Shown here: piece after piece, positions 43,143 through 52,381 of the stretch
Numbering within the stretch: position 1 is the first letter of the stretch
How the letters are laid out: every line of letters starts with the position of its first letter
Notes under the pieces: model-generated
What the model was told of the DNA's origin: nothing
Database searches by the model: none
The model's input: only the letters and a program-made list of their open reading frames with translations
Program-made: the position numbers and the translations under genes
Origin: Pelagibacteraceae bacterium AG-349-L23
GTDB lineage: Bacteria > Pseudomonadota > Alphaproteobacteria > Pelagibacterales > Pelagibacteraceae
Direction of reading: 5' to 3'
Length of the DNA: 64,000 bases
Assembly (NCBI GenBank): GCA_003281045.1
Contig: QCDD01000002.1
Span: 23,148 to 87,147, forward strand

Positions 43143-43936
43143 TGTCTGAATATTTAGTTCAATTCAATAATATAAGTAAATTTTTTGGTAAAGTAATTGC
43201 TTTGAAAGATGTCACTATGAAACTAAAAAAAGGCGAAATAATGTGCTTACTTGGTGACAATGGAGCTGGAAAATCTACTTTGATAAAAACTTTAGCAGGC
43301 GTTCATAAACCTGATGAAGGTGAAATTATTTTTGAAGATCAAAAAATAGTTTTTGACTCACCACGAGATGCTTTGGATATTGGGATAGGTACTGTTTATC
43401 AAGATTTAGCATTAGTTTCCCTTATGAGTGTTACTAGAAATTTTTTTATGGGCAGAGAGCCACAAAAAGGTTTACCTTTTTTCAAAACTTTTGACATTGA
43501 AAAAGCAAACACTATAGCTGCAGAAAGAATGGGACAAATAGGTATCGATGTGAGAGACCCATCACAAGCTGTCGGCACAATGTCTGGAGGTGAAAGACAA
43601 TGTCTCGCTATTTCTAGAGCAATTTATTTTGGAGCAAAAGTTTTAGTATTAGATGAACCAACGTCAGCATTGGGTGTACATCAAGCTTCAATGGTCCTGA
43701 AATATATTGTTAAAGCAGCATCACAAGGCTTAGCTGTAATTTTAATAACACACAACGTTCATCATGCTTATCCTGTTGGAAATAGTTTTACAGTTTTAAA
43801 TCGAGGAAAAAGTATGGGAACATTTAAAAAAAAAGATATATCTAGAGAAAAACTTTTAAGCATGATGGCAGGTGGTGAGGAATTAGATAAGTTAGAAGTC
43901 GAACTTAAAGAAATGGACCGAATAGAAAATAATTAG
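43142..43936 (+). CDS. CUT2 sugar/inositol ABC transporter ATP-binding protein (single domain)
   Basis: 264 aa. Walker [10 protein letters not shown], signature [13 protein letters not shown], Walker [12 protein letters not shown] and switch ITHNVHHA are intact. Most CUT2 importers (RbsA, XylG, IatA) have two fused ABC domains of ~500 aa; this one has a single domain like FrcA, so a homodimer is expected. I use the ATG at 43142; a GTG one codon earlier is possible. Confidence 0.92.
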   Translation: MSEYLVQFNNISKFFGKVIALKDVTMKLKKGEIMCLLGDNGAGKSTLIKTLAGVHKPDEGEIIFEDQKIVFDSPRDALDIGIGTVYQDLALVSLMSVTRNFFMGREPQKGLPFFKTFDIEKANTIAAERMGQIGIDVRDPSQAVGTMSGGERQCLAISRAIYFGAKVLVLDEPTSALGVHQASMVLKYIVKAASQGLAVILITHNVHHAYPVGNSFTVLNRGKSMGTFKKKDISREKLLSMMAGGEELDKLEVELKEMDRIENN

Positions 43937-44003
43937 ACAAATATACCACTTCTACATACATAAATTTTGCTGTAATATTTTTAAAAAAAGAAAGGGGTAA
44001 CAT

Positions 44004-44330
44004 ATGAAAGCATACATAATGGGAAACTACACTGAAAAAGCTTTTCAAGGTTTTTTAAAAGATCCTAAAAGTGATAGAAAAGCAGTAGTTGAACAATTAA
44101 CAAAAGCTATGGGTGGAACAATGCATAGTATGGATATAGTAAGAGGTCCATATGACTTTATTGTTGTTAATGAACTTACAACATTTGAAGACTTTGCAGC
44201 AGTAAAACTTGTAGTAGAAGCATCAGGAGCAGTTAAAAATTTAACAATGTTAGAAGCTATTGATTTTAATAAAGCTACTGTTAAAGCAAGTGAAGTTGCA
44301 TCAGGTGCATACAAAGCACCAGGACAATAA
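44004..44330 (+). CDS. GYD domain protein
   Basis: 108 aa, ferredoxin-like alpha/beta fold of the GYD family: MKAYIMGNYTEKAFQGFLKD, then GGTMHSMDIVRGPYDFIVVN (the family's GxYD position reads GPYD) and VEASGAVKNLTMLEAI. SD is AAAGGGG. It follows the ABC transporter by 67 bases and ends at a hairpin. Function of the family is unknown; may be a monooxygenase-like or sensor subunit. Confidence 0.8.
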   Translation: MKAYIMGNYTEKAFQGFLKDPKSDRKAVVEQLTKAMGGTMHSMDIVRGPYDFIVVNELTTFEDFAAVKLVVEASGAVKNLTMLEAIDFNKATVKASEVASGAYKAPGQ

Positions 44331-44338
44331 ATAGATTA

Positions 44339-44366
44339 TTACTTCCAGTACGCGGGCTGGAAGTAA
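44339..44366 (+). terminator. Hairpin after the GYD gene
   Basis: Perfect ten-base stem TTACTTCCAG / CTGGAAGTAA with an eight-base GC-rich loop (TACGCGGG), followed by ATTTATTTACTTTTTC. Lies between two convergent genes. The T tract is interrupted, so termination strength is uncertain. Confidence 0.65.
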
Positions 44367-44372
44367 ATTTAT

Positions 44373-44843
44373 TTACTTTTTCAATTTAGAAGAAAACTTA
44401 AGGTTTGTATTATCAAACTTTTCTTTATTGTTTTTAATATAATTATCCATAATTTCTAATTTATCTCCTTCGAATTCTGAGACTTTTCGAGTATTTAAAT
44501 CAACATATAATGCAAGGACTTCAATCGTTGATGCTAGATATTGCTTTTGCTTATGGATCATTTCCATTTTGTACTGTAACCTTTTTTTATCGTGATCAAA
44601 AAAAACTAAATTTACATCTACTTCGTCATTCATCTTTAGTTCTTGATTATAGGTAATATGAGACTCAACAATCATTGTGCTTTTTCCAGTAGTCCTCGCT
44701 GAATGCTCGCCCATTTTAAAGGAGTCATTTAATATATCTGCCCCATATTTATCAAAGATTAAAAGATAATAAGAAACATTCATATGATTGTTATAATCAA
44801 TCCAATCTTTCACAATTTTTTGTGAACTTAAAAAAATCGACAT
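44373..44843 (-). CDS. Hotdog-fold thioesterase
   Basis: 156 aa. The start VKDWIDYNNHMNVSYYLLIFDKYGADIL is the acyl-CoA thioesterase signature (W-DYN-HMN...YY...FD), close to carnitine-catabolism thioesterases and 4-hydroxybenzoyl-CoA thioesterases. Single hotdog domain. Downstream of a DUF779-aldehyde dehydrogenase pair by 14 bases on the same strand. Substrate unknown. Confidence 0.82.
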   Translation of the reverse strand: MSIFLSSQKIVKDWIDYNNHMNVSYYLLIFDKYGADILNDSFKMGEHSARTTGKSTMIVESHITYNQELKMNDEVDVNLVFFDHDKKRLQYKMEMIHKQKQYLASTIEVLALYVDLNTRKVSEFEGDKLEIMDNYIKNNKEKFDNTNLKFSSKLKK

Positions 44844-44857
44844 TGTAAAATAAAAAT

Positions 44858-45211
44858 TTAATGATTTGGATTATCGTTATCCACTACGAGACATATTTCA
44901 GATTTAGTTAAAAATCTTCTTCCAGTTCCATTATCTAATGAAAACATTCCGCCAATTCCTTTTACGGCATCTATTGTAAGATCAGTATGTTTCCATTTTT
45001 CATATTGATCACCATTCATATAGAATGGAACACCACCTATTTCTCCAAGTTTAATATCATTGTCTCCCAATGGAAATTCACCTTCTTGGAAACACATAGG
45101 AGCACTCCCATCACAACATCCACCTGATTGATGAAACATTAATTTTTCACCATATTTTTCTTTAAGTTCAGATAATAAACTCAGTGCCGAATGTGTTGCA
45201 GATACTTTCAT
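44858..45211 (-). CDS. DUF779 family protein
   Basis: 117 aa. Family marks: MKVSATHSALSLLSELKEKY, LMFHQSGGCCDGSAPMC with paired cysteines that may bind metal, IGGVPFYMNGDQYEKWKHT and the C-terminal FSLDNGTGRRFLTKSEIC. DUF779 genes are very often next to an acetaldehyde-type dehydrogenase, as here (aldehyde dehydrogenase immediately upstream). An in-frame ATG at 45229 would add six residues; I prefer 45211 from the typical family start. Confidence 0.88.
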   Translation of the reverse strand: MKVSATHSALSLLSELKEKYGEKLMFHQSGGCCDGSAPMCFQEGEFPLGDNDIKLGEIGGVPFYMNGDQYEKWKHTDLTIDAVKGIGGMFSLDNGTGRRFLTKSEICLVVDNDNPNH

Positions 45212-45263
45212 ATTTTTTCTCTGGCCCATGATATCGAATCATGGACCAGTATATATTATTTGA

Positions 45264-46808
45264 TTAAAAGAAGCCTAATTTTTTCTCAGCGTAAGAAACA
45301 TGAAGATTCTTATTCTGTCTGTAATGATTAAGCATCATTTTGTGAGTTTCTCTGCCAACTCCAGATTGTTTGTATCCACCAAATGGTGAGTGAGCTGGGT
45401 ATGCATGATAACAATTAGTCCATACTATCCCTGCTTGTATTGCTCTACCCATTCTATAAGCAATATTACCATTTCTAGTCCATACAGCTGCTCCTAAACC
45501 ATAAAGAGTATCATTGGCAATTTTTAATGCCTCTGCTTCATCTTTAAATTTAATTACAGACACAACAGGTCCGAAGATTTCTTCTTGAGATATTCTCATA
45601 TCATTTTTTGCTTCAAAAACAGTTGGTTGAATGTAATTACCTTTTTCCAATCCACTGTTAAGTTTTGCAACACTTCCTCCTGTTAGGACTTTCGCACCTT
45701 CTTTTTTCCCTAGATCAAGATAAGATTTAATCTTCTCCATTTGTTCTACGGAAGCTTGTGCTCCAATCATGGTTTCCATTTTTAAAGGGTTGTCTTGAAC
45801 AACAGCTTTTGTTCTAGCTATAGCTCTTTCCATGAATTTATCATAGATCGACTCTTGAACTAAAGCTCTACTCGGACAAGTACAAACCTCACCTTGGTTA
45901 AGATTGAACATAACGAAACCTTCAATACATTTATCGAAGAAATCATCATCTTTATCCATGATATCCTCAAAGAAAATGTTTGGAGATTTTCCACCTAATT
46001 CCAAAGTTATCGGAATTATGTTTTGTGCAGCATACTGCATTATCAATCTTCCAGTTGTTGTTTCACCAGTAAATGCAACTTTAGCAACTCTTTTTGATGA
46101 TGCTAAAGGTTTACCTGCCTCTAATCCAAAACCACTAACAATGTTGACAACTCCTGGAGGTAATAAGTCTCCAATAAGTTCCATCATCACCATTATGGAT
46201 GCTGGCGTTTGTTCAGCTGGTTTTAAAACTGAACAGTTACCTGCAGCAAGAGCTGGTGCTAGTTTCCATGTAGCCATAAGTAATGGGAAGTTCCAAGGAA
46301 CTATTTGACCAACTACTCCTAAAGGTTCAGGTATGTTGTAAGAGTATTGAGAATTGCTAATTTCTGCAATTGATCCCTCTTCTGCTCTTATTACACCAGC
46401 AAAATATCTCCAATGATCAACAACCAAAGGTAAATCTGCTGCCATACATTCTCTTATTGGCTTTCCATTATCTAAACATTCAGCTGTTGCGAGTAAGTTT
46501 AGATTTTTTTCTAAAACATCAGCGATCTTATATAATATGTTTGATCTTGTCGTGATGTCTGTTTTTCCCCACTCTGGGAAGGCTGCGTGAGCTGCATCTA
46601 ATGCTGCTTCTACGTCTTTTTCATCTGATCGTGCAACTGAACAGATTTTCTCATTTGAGATCGGGCTAACATTATCAAAATACTTGCCTGATTTTGGTTC
46701 TACAAATTTTCCATTAATGTAGTTTCCATATTTTGCTTTGAACGGAAATTTAACCTTTAAATGAGAAGTATCTAATACAGATGACACTTTCATTGCTTCT
46801 GCACTCAT
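45264..46808 (-). CDS. Aldehyde dehydrogenase (acetaldehyde/ExaC-type)
   Basis: 514 aa. [24 protein letters not shown]-binding block, [14 protein letters not shown] glutamate, and catalytic cysteine in [15 protein letters not shown]. The CTCPSR form and the DUF779 neighbour are typical of ExaC/AldA acetaldehyde dehydrogenases of alcohol metabolism. No alcohol dehydrogenase is adjacent. Distinct subfamily from the aldehyde dehydrogenase at 35258. Confidence 0.93.
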   Translation of the reverse strand: MSAEAMKVSSVLDTSHLKVKFPFKAKYGNYINGKFVEPKSGKYFDNVSPISNEKICSVARSDEKDVEAALDAAHAAFPEWGKTDITTRSNILYKIADVLEKNLNLLATAECLDNGKPIRECMAADLPLVVDHWRYFAGVIRAEEGSIAEISNSQYSYNIPEPLGVVGQIVPWNFPLLMATWKLAPALAAGNCSVLKPAEQTPASIMVMMELIGDLLPPGVVNIVSGFGLEAGKPLASSKRVAKVAFTGETTTGRLIMQYAAQNIIPITLELGGKSPNIFFEDIMDKDDDFFDKCIEGFVMFNLNQGEVCTCPSRALVQESIYDKFMERAIARTKAVVQDNPLKMETMIGAQASVEQMEKIKSYLDLGKKEGAKVLTGGSVAKLNSGLEKGNYIQPTVFEAKNDMRISQEEIFGPVVSVIKFKDEAEALKIANDTLYGLGAAVWTRNGNIAYRMGRAIQAGIVWTNCYHAYPAHSPFGGYKQSGVGRETHKMMLNHYRQNKNLHVSYAEKKLGFF

Positions 46809-46900
46809 TTTTTTCTCCTCTTATTATTTATATAAATTAATTAAAGACCTTTTTGGGAATGATGTAAATGGGTCAATAATGTTTTCAACTAAGAATTGTA

Positions 46901-47800
46901 TTAATCGAGCTTTATTTTACTAACTTTATTATCTGCTTTTCTCACAAAATAAATTCCTGCTGATACTGCAATGAGAGATATCAAAACTTTGAAAGTGATC
47001 AATTCCTTCAGGAAAATATAACTCAAGATAGTTCCGAAAATTGGAATTAAATATGAAACTTGTGACTGAAATATCAGTCCATTATTAACTAAAATTCTAA
47101 ATCTCAATAACCATGCAATTCCAGTAGAAACTAAGCCAAGATATATCACGGATATTGTAGAGTCTAACCTTGGCGATACATTCCATGGTTGTTCAACAAT
47201 ACTTACAATAGGTATCAAAATCAAAACTGCCCAAACCAGAATTGAGCCAGTTACATTTTCATTTTTTTTCTTACTAATTTTTAAGGTTAGAACACCACCT
47301 ATTACATAACAAGTTGAGCCTAATAGAATTAGTATTGCGGAAAAAAAATTATTTTCATTAATCAAAATATTATCAGAAAATAAGTAAAGTATTCCAGAAA
47401 AACCTATTAAGATTCCAATTGTTTTGATAAAATTGAATTTCTCATTTTTTGTATAAAAATGACCAAGCACAGTTGAACTTAATGGTGTAGTTGACATCAA
47501 TATTGCTGCCAAATTACTTTGAACTGATTGTACACCGTAGGCAATTAAAAAAAAAGGAGCTACTAAATTTATAAATCCTATCATTGCAAACCAATACCAA
47601 TCTTTTGAAAAAGCTTCGATCTTTATCTTTTTATAATAACAAAGTAACAAAACTGGTATTGCTCCAAAAAACACTCTTAAAAATGCAATGGTAATTGGTC
47701 CGAATGAATAGGTTGCAATTTTGATATTAAAAAAAGCTGATGCCCATATTAAGGCTAACAAAATTAATAAAAGATAATCTAATAGTTTTGGTTGTCTCAT
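46901..47800 (-). CDS. EamA/DMT-family transporter
   Basis: 299 aa with ten hydrophobic helices in two EamA repeats; ALIWASAFFNIKIA near the N-terminus and the paired VYLGLVSTGIAWLLRFRILVNNG near the second repeat are family patterns. Drug/metabolite exporter of unknown substrate. Overlaps the YbaK gene stop by four bases (ATGA). Confidence 0.9.
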   Translation of the reverse strand: MRQPKLLDYLLLILLALIWASAFFNIKIATYSFGPITIAFLRVFFGAIPVLLLCYYKKIKIEAFSKDWYWFAMIGFINLVAPFFLIAYGVQSVQSNLAAILMSTTPLSSTVLGHFYTKNEKFNFIKTIGILIGFSGILYLFSDNILINENNFFSAILILLGSTCYVIGGVLTLKISKKKNENVTGSILVWAVLILIPIVSIVEQPWNVSPRLDSTISVIYLGLVSTGIAWLLRFRILVNNGLIFQSQVSYLIPIFGTILSYIFLKELITFKVLISLIAVSAGIYFVRKADNKVSKIKLD

Positions 47801-48276
47801 TCAGTAATATCTTCAATTGTTCCTTTTGTAATTTTCTTTAAATCTGAGTAATTGATTTTAAATATACAATTTGGATGACCTGCGGCTGCAAACAAAAAAT
47901 CAAACCTATGTAAAGAATTGTCTATATAAATATCAACATTTTCTAAATGACCTACTGGTGAAACGCCACCAATTGTAAAACCAGTGATTTTTTTTACATC
48001 CTCAGCAGTAGCCATTGAAACATCATTAAATTTAATATTCTTTTTAATTTTTTTTAGGGAAGCTTTCTTATCTCCAGCAACCAAAAATAAACTAAACTTA
48101 TTATCTGTTTTAAAAAGTAAGCTTTTAACTATAGCTCCAACTTCACATCCTAAAGAAGATGCGGCTTCTAAAGCAGTCCTTGCAGAAGTTTCTAAAATAC
48201 TAACACTTAAATTTTGATCAAATTCTTTAATAATTTTACCGACCCTTCGAATTGGTTCTTTATCAAGTAATGTCAT
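47797..48276 (-). CDS. YbaK/ProX-type aminoacyl-tRNA editing protein
   Basis: 159 aa. YbaK/EbsC fold: ALEAASSLGCEVGAIVKSLLFK with the lysine in the catalytic pocket, FSLFLVAGDKKASLKKI, MATAEDVKKITGFTIGGVSPVGHL (the GxxxPxGH loop) and the C-terminal IDNSLHRFDFLFAAAGHPNCIF. Hydrolyses mischarged Cys- or Ala-tRNA(Pro). Divergent from glnA. Confidence 0.9.
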   Translation of the reverse strand: MTLLDKEPIRRVGKIIKEFDQNLSVSILETSARTALEAASSLGCEVGAIVKSLLFKTDNKFSLFLVAGDKKASLKKIKKNIKFNDVSMATAEDVKKITGFTIGGVSPVGHLENVDIYIDNSLHRFDFLFAAAGHPNCIFKINYSDLKKITKGTIEDITE

Positions 48277-48323
48277 TATTCAACTCTGAATTGTTAGTAT
48301 TATTATTCTTAAAATTATACACT

Positions 48324-48340
48324 TATGTAAAAAATGCATA
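48324..48340 (+). promoter_or_regulatory. Palindromic operator upstream of glnA, matching amtB
   Basis: TATGTAAAAAATGCATA (TATGTA-N5-TGCATA, one arm mismatch). It ends 76 bases before the glnA ATG. The amtB copy at 16777-16793 (minus) differs at three of 17 bases and lies 73 bases from its ATG. Confidence 0.65.
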
Positions 48341-48416
48341 GGTGTTATTAAGTAAAAGAGGATTATTTATCAGTCTTTATTTGGTATCACAACCCACTGA
48401 ATTACAGAGGAGATAT

Positions 48417-49823
48417 ATGAGCGCAAAAGATGTATTAAAAGTTATAAAAGACAAAGAGATCGATTACATTGACCTAAGATTCACTGACCCTAGAGGTAAA
48501 CTTCAACACGTTACAATGGATACTAAGGTAGTTGACGAAGATATGTTAAACGAAGGAATTTTCTTTGACGGCTCCTCAATTGCAGGTTGGAAAGCTATCA
48601 ATGAATCTGACATGATTCTAAAGCCTGATTTAAGCAGAACAGTTGTTGATCCATTTACATCTCATAATACATTAAACATTTTTTGTGATATTTTGGATGC
48701 AATAAAAAAAGATCCTTACGAAAGAGATCCTAGAGGAACAGCAAAAAAAGCTGAGGCATATTTAAAAAAATCCGGAATTGGTGATAAAGCATTTTTTGGT
48801 CCAGAAGCTGAGTTTTTTGTATTCGATGATGTAAGATTTAAAAATGACATGAATGAAACTGGCTTCAAAATTGATAGTACTGAAGGCCCTTACAACACTG
48901 GAAAAAAATATGAAAATGGAAATATGGGACATAGACCTGGTATTAAAGGTGGTTACTTCCCAGTTCCTCCTGTTGATAGTGCACAAGATATGAGAAGTGA
49001 GTATTTGAAAGCAATGAAAGACATGGGTATTAAAGTTGAGAAACATCACCATGAAGTTGCTCCAAGTCAGCATGAACTTGGAATGTATTTTGGAACTTTA
49101 GTTGATCAAGCAGATAACTTGCAACTATATAAGTATGCAGTTCATATGGTTTCACATTCATTTGGAAAAACTGCAACTTTTATGCCTAAACCAGTAAAAG
49201 GTGATAATGGATCAGGTATGCACGTGCACCAATCAATTTGGAAAGGAAATACAGCATTATTTTCAGGAGATAAATATGCTGGCTTATCTGATTTGGCTTT
49301 ACACTATATTGGTGGAATTTTAAAACATGCAAAAGCTATAAATGCATTTTCAAACGCAACAACCAATAGTTACAAAAGATTGATCCCAGGATTTGAAGCA
49401 CCAGTGTTATTAGCGTACTCAGCAAGAAACAGGTCAGCTTCATGTAGGATCCCTATTACTCTTAGTAAAAAGGCTGCGAGATGTGAAATTAGATTTGGTG
49501 ATGCAGCTGGAAACCCATATTTAACTTTTGCAGCAATGCTTATGGCTGGACTAGATGGTATTAAGAATAAAATTGATCCAGGTAAATCTTTTGATAAAGA
49601 TCTTTATGCTTTATCTGAAAATGAAGTTAAAAAAATACCTACTGTTTGTGGCTCATTAAGAGAAGCAATGGAAAGTTTGGATAAGGACAGAGATTTTTTA
49701 AAACAAGGTAACGTTTTCACTGATGATCAAATAGATGCTTACATTGCTTTAAAATTTGAGGAAATACATAATTTCGAACACACACCACACCCAATAGAGT
49801 TCGACATGTATTATAGTTGTTAA
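48417..49823 (+). CDS. glnA: Glutamine synthetase type I
   Basis: 468 aa. N-terminal [18 protein letters not shown], active-site [21 protein letters not shown]-binding [19 protein letters not shown] and [10 protein letters not shown] are intact. The DLYALSENE segment aligns with the adenylylation-site loop (Tyr present), so control by GlnE is possible. The true start is the ATG at 48417, with SD GAGGAG; the longer open frame to 48342 runs through the promoter region. Makes glutamine from ammonium imported by AmtB. No glnB is adjacent. Confidence 0.97.
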   Translation: MSAKDVLKVIKDKEIDYIDLRFTDPRGKLQHVTMDTKVVDEDMLNEGIFFDGSSIAGWKAINESDMILKPDLSRTVVDPFTSHNTLNIFCDILDAIKKDPYERDPRGTAKKAEAYLKKSGIGDKAFFGPEAEFFVFDDVRFKNDMNETGFKIDSTEGPYNTGKKYENGNMGHRPGIKGGYFPVPPVDSAQDMRSEYLKAMKDMGIKVEKHHHEVAPSQHELGMYFGTLVDQADNLQLYKYAVHMVSHSFGKTATFMPKPVKGDNGSGMHVHQSIWKGNTALFSGDKYAGLSDLALHYIGGILKHAKAINAFSNATTNSYKRLIPGFEAPVLLAYSARNRSASCRIPITLSKKAARCEIRFGDAAGNPYLTFAAMLMAGLDGIKNKIDPGKSFDKDLYALSENEVKKIPTVCGSLREAMESLDKDRDFLKQGNVFTDDQIDAYIALKFEEIHNFEHTPHPIEFDMYYSC

Positions 49824-49826
49824 AAA

Positions 49827-49997
49827 TTATTGTCTGGTAGTGGCAATCTTATTTTTGCCAGGACCTTTTTTAACAACGTAATTTTGAGTTCCATTAGCTC
49901 CTGTTTCAACAGATTTGATTAAAGATCTTTGAAGGCTTTTTCTTTTTTCTTTTCTGTCTTCAGACGCTAATAAATTTCTAAATTCAAAAACGTTCAT
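49827..49997 (-). CDS. Small basic protein (56 aa), leaderless
   Basis: Hydrophilic and basic: helical MNVFEFRNLLASEDRKEKRK, then a Gly/Lys-rich tail (NYVVKKGPGKNKIATTRQ). It has a near-consensus promoter directly in front and no SD. It converges on glnA with three bases between stops. No family recognised. The balanced amino-acid pattern and strong promoter support a real gene. Confidence 0.6.
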   Translation of the reverse strand: MNVFEFRNLLASEDRKEKRKSLQRSLIKSVETGANGTQNYVVKKGPGKNKIATTRQ

Positions 49998-50003
49998 GTA
50001 ATA

Positions 50004-50032
50004 ATTATATACTAGATATGCATTTTAAGCAA
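50004..50032 (-). promoter_or_regulatory. Strong promoter for the 56-aa gene
   Basis: Minus strand TTGCTT (50027-50032), 17-base spacer, TATAAT (50004-50009), then six bases and ATG. Transcription would start at or next to the start codon, giving a leaderless mRNA. The spacer holds TGCATA, one half of the amtB/glnA palindrome, and a second TATGCA is at 50039-50044. Confidence 0.65.
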
Positions 50033-50063
50033 TACAGCTATGCAACTTATGGGATACTAAATT

Positions 50064-50402
50064 TTATTCTACTTTAAAGGATTCCCCGCAACCACATCTC
50101 TCTGTTTCATTGGGATTATTGAACACAAAAGTTGAGGAAAAATCCTCTTTTTTGTAATCCATTTCAGTACCTAATAAATACATCACTGCAGCAGAATCTA
50201 TAAAAACCTTAACTCCTTTGTCCTCAATAACCTCATCATTCGGGTTAAGTTCTTTAGAATATTCCATTACATATGACATGCCTGCGCATCCTCCAGATTT
50301 AACTGAAACTCTCACTCCTAAAGCATCTTTTTCAGCACTAGACATGATTTCTTTAATTCTGTTTGCTGCATTTTCACTTAATTTAATTATAGGATTCATC
50401 AC
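50064..50402 (-). CDS. sufA: HesB/IscA-type iron-sulfur carrier SufA
   Basis: 112 aa. A-type carrier with the three metal-binding cysteines: VKSGGCAGMSYVME and the C-terminal CGCGESF. Delivers Fe-S clusters to target proteins. Last gene of the suf operon, overlapping sufT by four bases (ATGA). SufA versus ErpA/IscA cannot be separated by sequence; the position favours SufA. Confidence 0.93.
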   Translation of the reverse strand: MMNPIIKLSENAANRIKEIMSSAEKDALGVRVSVKSGGCAGMSYVMEYSKELNPNDEVIEDKGVKVFIDSAAVMYLLGTEMDYKKEDFSSTFVFNNPNETERCGCGESFKVE

Positions 50403-50695
50403 AAATTTAACTCCAACTTAGCAGCATCTGACATCATATCTTTATTCCAAGGCGGATCCCAAACTAGTTGAAGATCAACATCATCAATTTCCTCAACTTG
50501 CATAACTCCTTCTTTTACTTCTTTTGGTAAACTCTCTGCAACAGGACAATTTGGTGTAGTTAAGGTCATTTTAATTTCAGCTTTTTTTCCTTTTACTTGA
50601 ATATCATAAATTAAACCAAGTTCATAAATATTAACTGGTAATTCAGGATCATAAACTTTTCTAATTTCATTTATAATTTTTTCTTTTATTTCCAT
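50399..50695 (-). CDS. sufT: SufT/DUF59 Fe-S assembly protein
   Basis: 98 aa MIP18/DUF59 domain. VYDPELPVNIYELGLIYDI, the cysteine motif TTPNCPVAESLP and the C-terminal VWDPPWNKDMMSDAAKLEL are the family pattern. Fe-S cluster maturation auxiliary, commonly in suf operons. Four bases after sufU. Confidence 0.93.
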   Translation of the reverse strand: MEIKEKIINEIRKVYDPELPVNIYELGLIYDIQVKGKKAEIKMTLTTPNCPVAESLPKEVKEGVMQVEEIDDVDLQLVWDPPWNKDMMSDAAKLELNL

Positions 50696-50699
50696 AATA

Positions 50700-51164
50700 T
50701 TAATCTTCTGTACTCACTTGCTTTCCATCATCTTCCATTGCAGAAATCAAAGTATGCCATGATAAAGTAGCACATTTTACTCTCATAGGATATTGTTTTA
50801 CTCCTGATAGACACATTAGTTTTGTTTTATCATCTTCCTCTAAAATCGTAGACTTTAATTCAGGATTTTCTTTTATCATTCCAAGAAAATCATCTATGAT
50901 CTCCTTTGCTTCATTGTCACTTTTGCCTTTAATCAAATCTGTCATTATTGAAGCTGAGGCCATTGATATTGCACAACCACTTCCTTCAAAAGAAATATCT
51001 TCAACTTTTCTTTGATTATTCAATTTTAGATAAACGTGTACATTATCCCCACATAAAGGATTATTCCCTTTCGCATCTTTGTTAAAATTCTCAGTCTTTC
51101 TCAAATTCCTTGGATTTTTTCCATGTTCTAAAATTATTTCTTGATATAATTCTTTTAAATTCAT
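50700..51164 (-). CDS. sufU: SufU-type scaffold/sulfurtransferase
   Basis: 154 aa NifU-N/IscU fold. Ligands: Cys and Asp in NPLCGDNV, Cys in SFEGSGCAISMASASIM and Cys in VKCATLSW; the insert before the last cysteine and the CGD form fit SufU rather than IscU (no LPPVK motif). SufU takes persulfide sulfur from SufS. No sufE is present in the operon, consistent with this role. Overlaps the sufS stop by four bases. Confidence 0.88.
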   Translation of the reverse strand: MNLKELYQEIILEHGKNPRNLRKTENFNKDAKGNNPLCGDNVHVYLKLNNQRKVEDISFEGSGCAISMASASIMTDLIKGKSDNEAKEIIDDFLGMIKENPELKSTILEEDDKTKLMCLSGVKQYPMRVKCATLSWHTLISAMEDDGKQVSTED

Positions 51165-52381
51165 TTTAAATCAAAAATTTTTTTACATTTGTTTATAGAC
51201 TCATTTAGTTGATCAAAATCACTTTTAGTATTATAGACACCTACTGATGCTCTTGCACTTGCAGGTATTTCAAGTTTGTCGTGTAATATTTGACAGCAAT
51301 GGTGTCCAGCTCTAATAGCTACTCCATCTTCGTCAAGTATTGTCGCTATGTCATGTGGATGTACCCCCTCAATCGTAAACGATATCACACCGCCTTTATT
51401 TTTTGGATTACCAATTAATTTTACTGAATTATTCTTTTTTAAAATTTCTTGACCATATTCTATTAATTCTTTTTCATGTTTAATTATATTTTCAATCCCA
51501 ATACTTTCTAAAAATTTGATAGACTTATCAAAAGCTATGACTTGTGCAGTGGCCATAGTGCCTGCTTCATACTTATTTGGAAGATCACCATAAGTGATAC
51601 GATCTTTTTTAACTTCTTTAATCATTCCACCACCACCTTGATAAGGTGGTAATTCTTCAAGCCATTTTTTTTTTCCATACAAAATTCCAAGTCCAGTCGG
51701 TCCATACATTTTATGACAAGAAATTGCATAAAAATCACAGTCCAGATCTTGCACATCAAGTTTCAAATGTGGTGCACCTTGACATCCATCTACAACAACA
51801 ATTATATCTTTTGCGTGTGCAATCTCAGTAATCTCTTTGATTGGTAGGATTGCGCCAGTGACATTCGATAGATGATTAATGGCAATCACCTTTGTTTTTG
51901 GTGTAATTTTTTTTTCAATATTTTCAATTGGAATTTCTCCATCTTCATTTATTTCAGCAAAATTAATCTTTATATTTTTTGATTTTCTCAAATAGTGCCA
52001 TGGTACATAATTTGAATGATGCTCTAACTCAGTGAGTAAAATTTCGTCACCTTCATTCAAATACTTTTGGCCAAGTGTATTAGCAACTAAATTGAGGGCT
52101 TCAGTTGCACCCTTAGTAAATACAATCTCATTTTTATCTTTTGCATTAATATATTTTTGTACAGAAGATCGTGTATTTTCATATAAATTTGTAGCTGCCA
52201 CTGCCAAATAATGAATACTTCTGCCCACATTTGAAAATTCTTTAGTATAGAATTCGTTTATTCTATCAATAACAACTTTAGGTTTTTGAGAAGAATTAGC
52301 ACTGTCCAAATAAACTAGATCATTGTTTTGTATCTTTTCATCAAAGATAGGAAACTCTTTTTTAATATTATCTATGTTCAT
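51161..52381 (-). CDS. sufS: Cysteine desulfurase SufS
   Basis: 406 aa group II cysteine desulfurase. PLP lysine in YAISCHKMYGPTGLGILYGKK (about residue 224), catalytic cysteine in VAIRAGHHCCQ (about 362-363), EHHSNYVPW and VDGCQGAPH histidine/aspartate motifs. Releases sulfur from cysteine as persulfide for SufU/SufBCD. Overlaps sufD by four bases. Confidence 0.96.
   Translation of the reverse strand: MNIDNIKKEFPIFDEKIQNNDLVYLDSANSSQKPKVVIDRINEFYTKEFSNVGRSIHYLAVAATNLYENTRSSVQKYINAKDKNEIVFTKGATEALNLVANTLGQKYLNEGDEILLTELEHHSNYVPWHYLRKSKNIKINFAEINEDGEIPIENIEKKITPKTKVIAINHLSNVTGAILPIKEITEIAHAKDIIVVVDGCQGAPHLKLDVQDLDCDFYAISCHKMYGPTGLGILYGKKKWLEELPPYQGGGGMIKEVKKDRITYGDLPNKYEAGTMATAQVIAFDKSIKFLESIGIENIIKHEKELIEYGQEILKKNNSVKLIGNPKNKGGVISFTIEGVHPHDIATILDEDGVAIRAGHHCCQILHDKLEIPASARASVGVYNTKSDFDQLNESINKCKKIFDLK

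Noticed and set aside
48342-48416. 25-residue N-terminal extension of glnA
   Set aside because: GlnA homologues start at [14 protein letters not shown] lies just before the ATG at 48417, and the extension runs through the upstream region just behind the palindrome.
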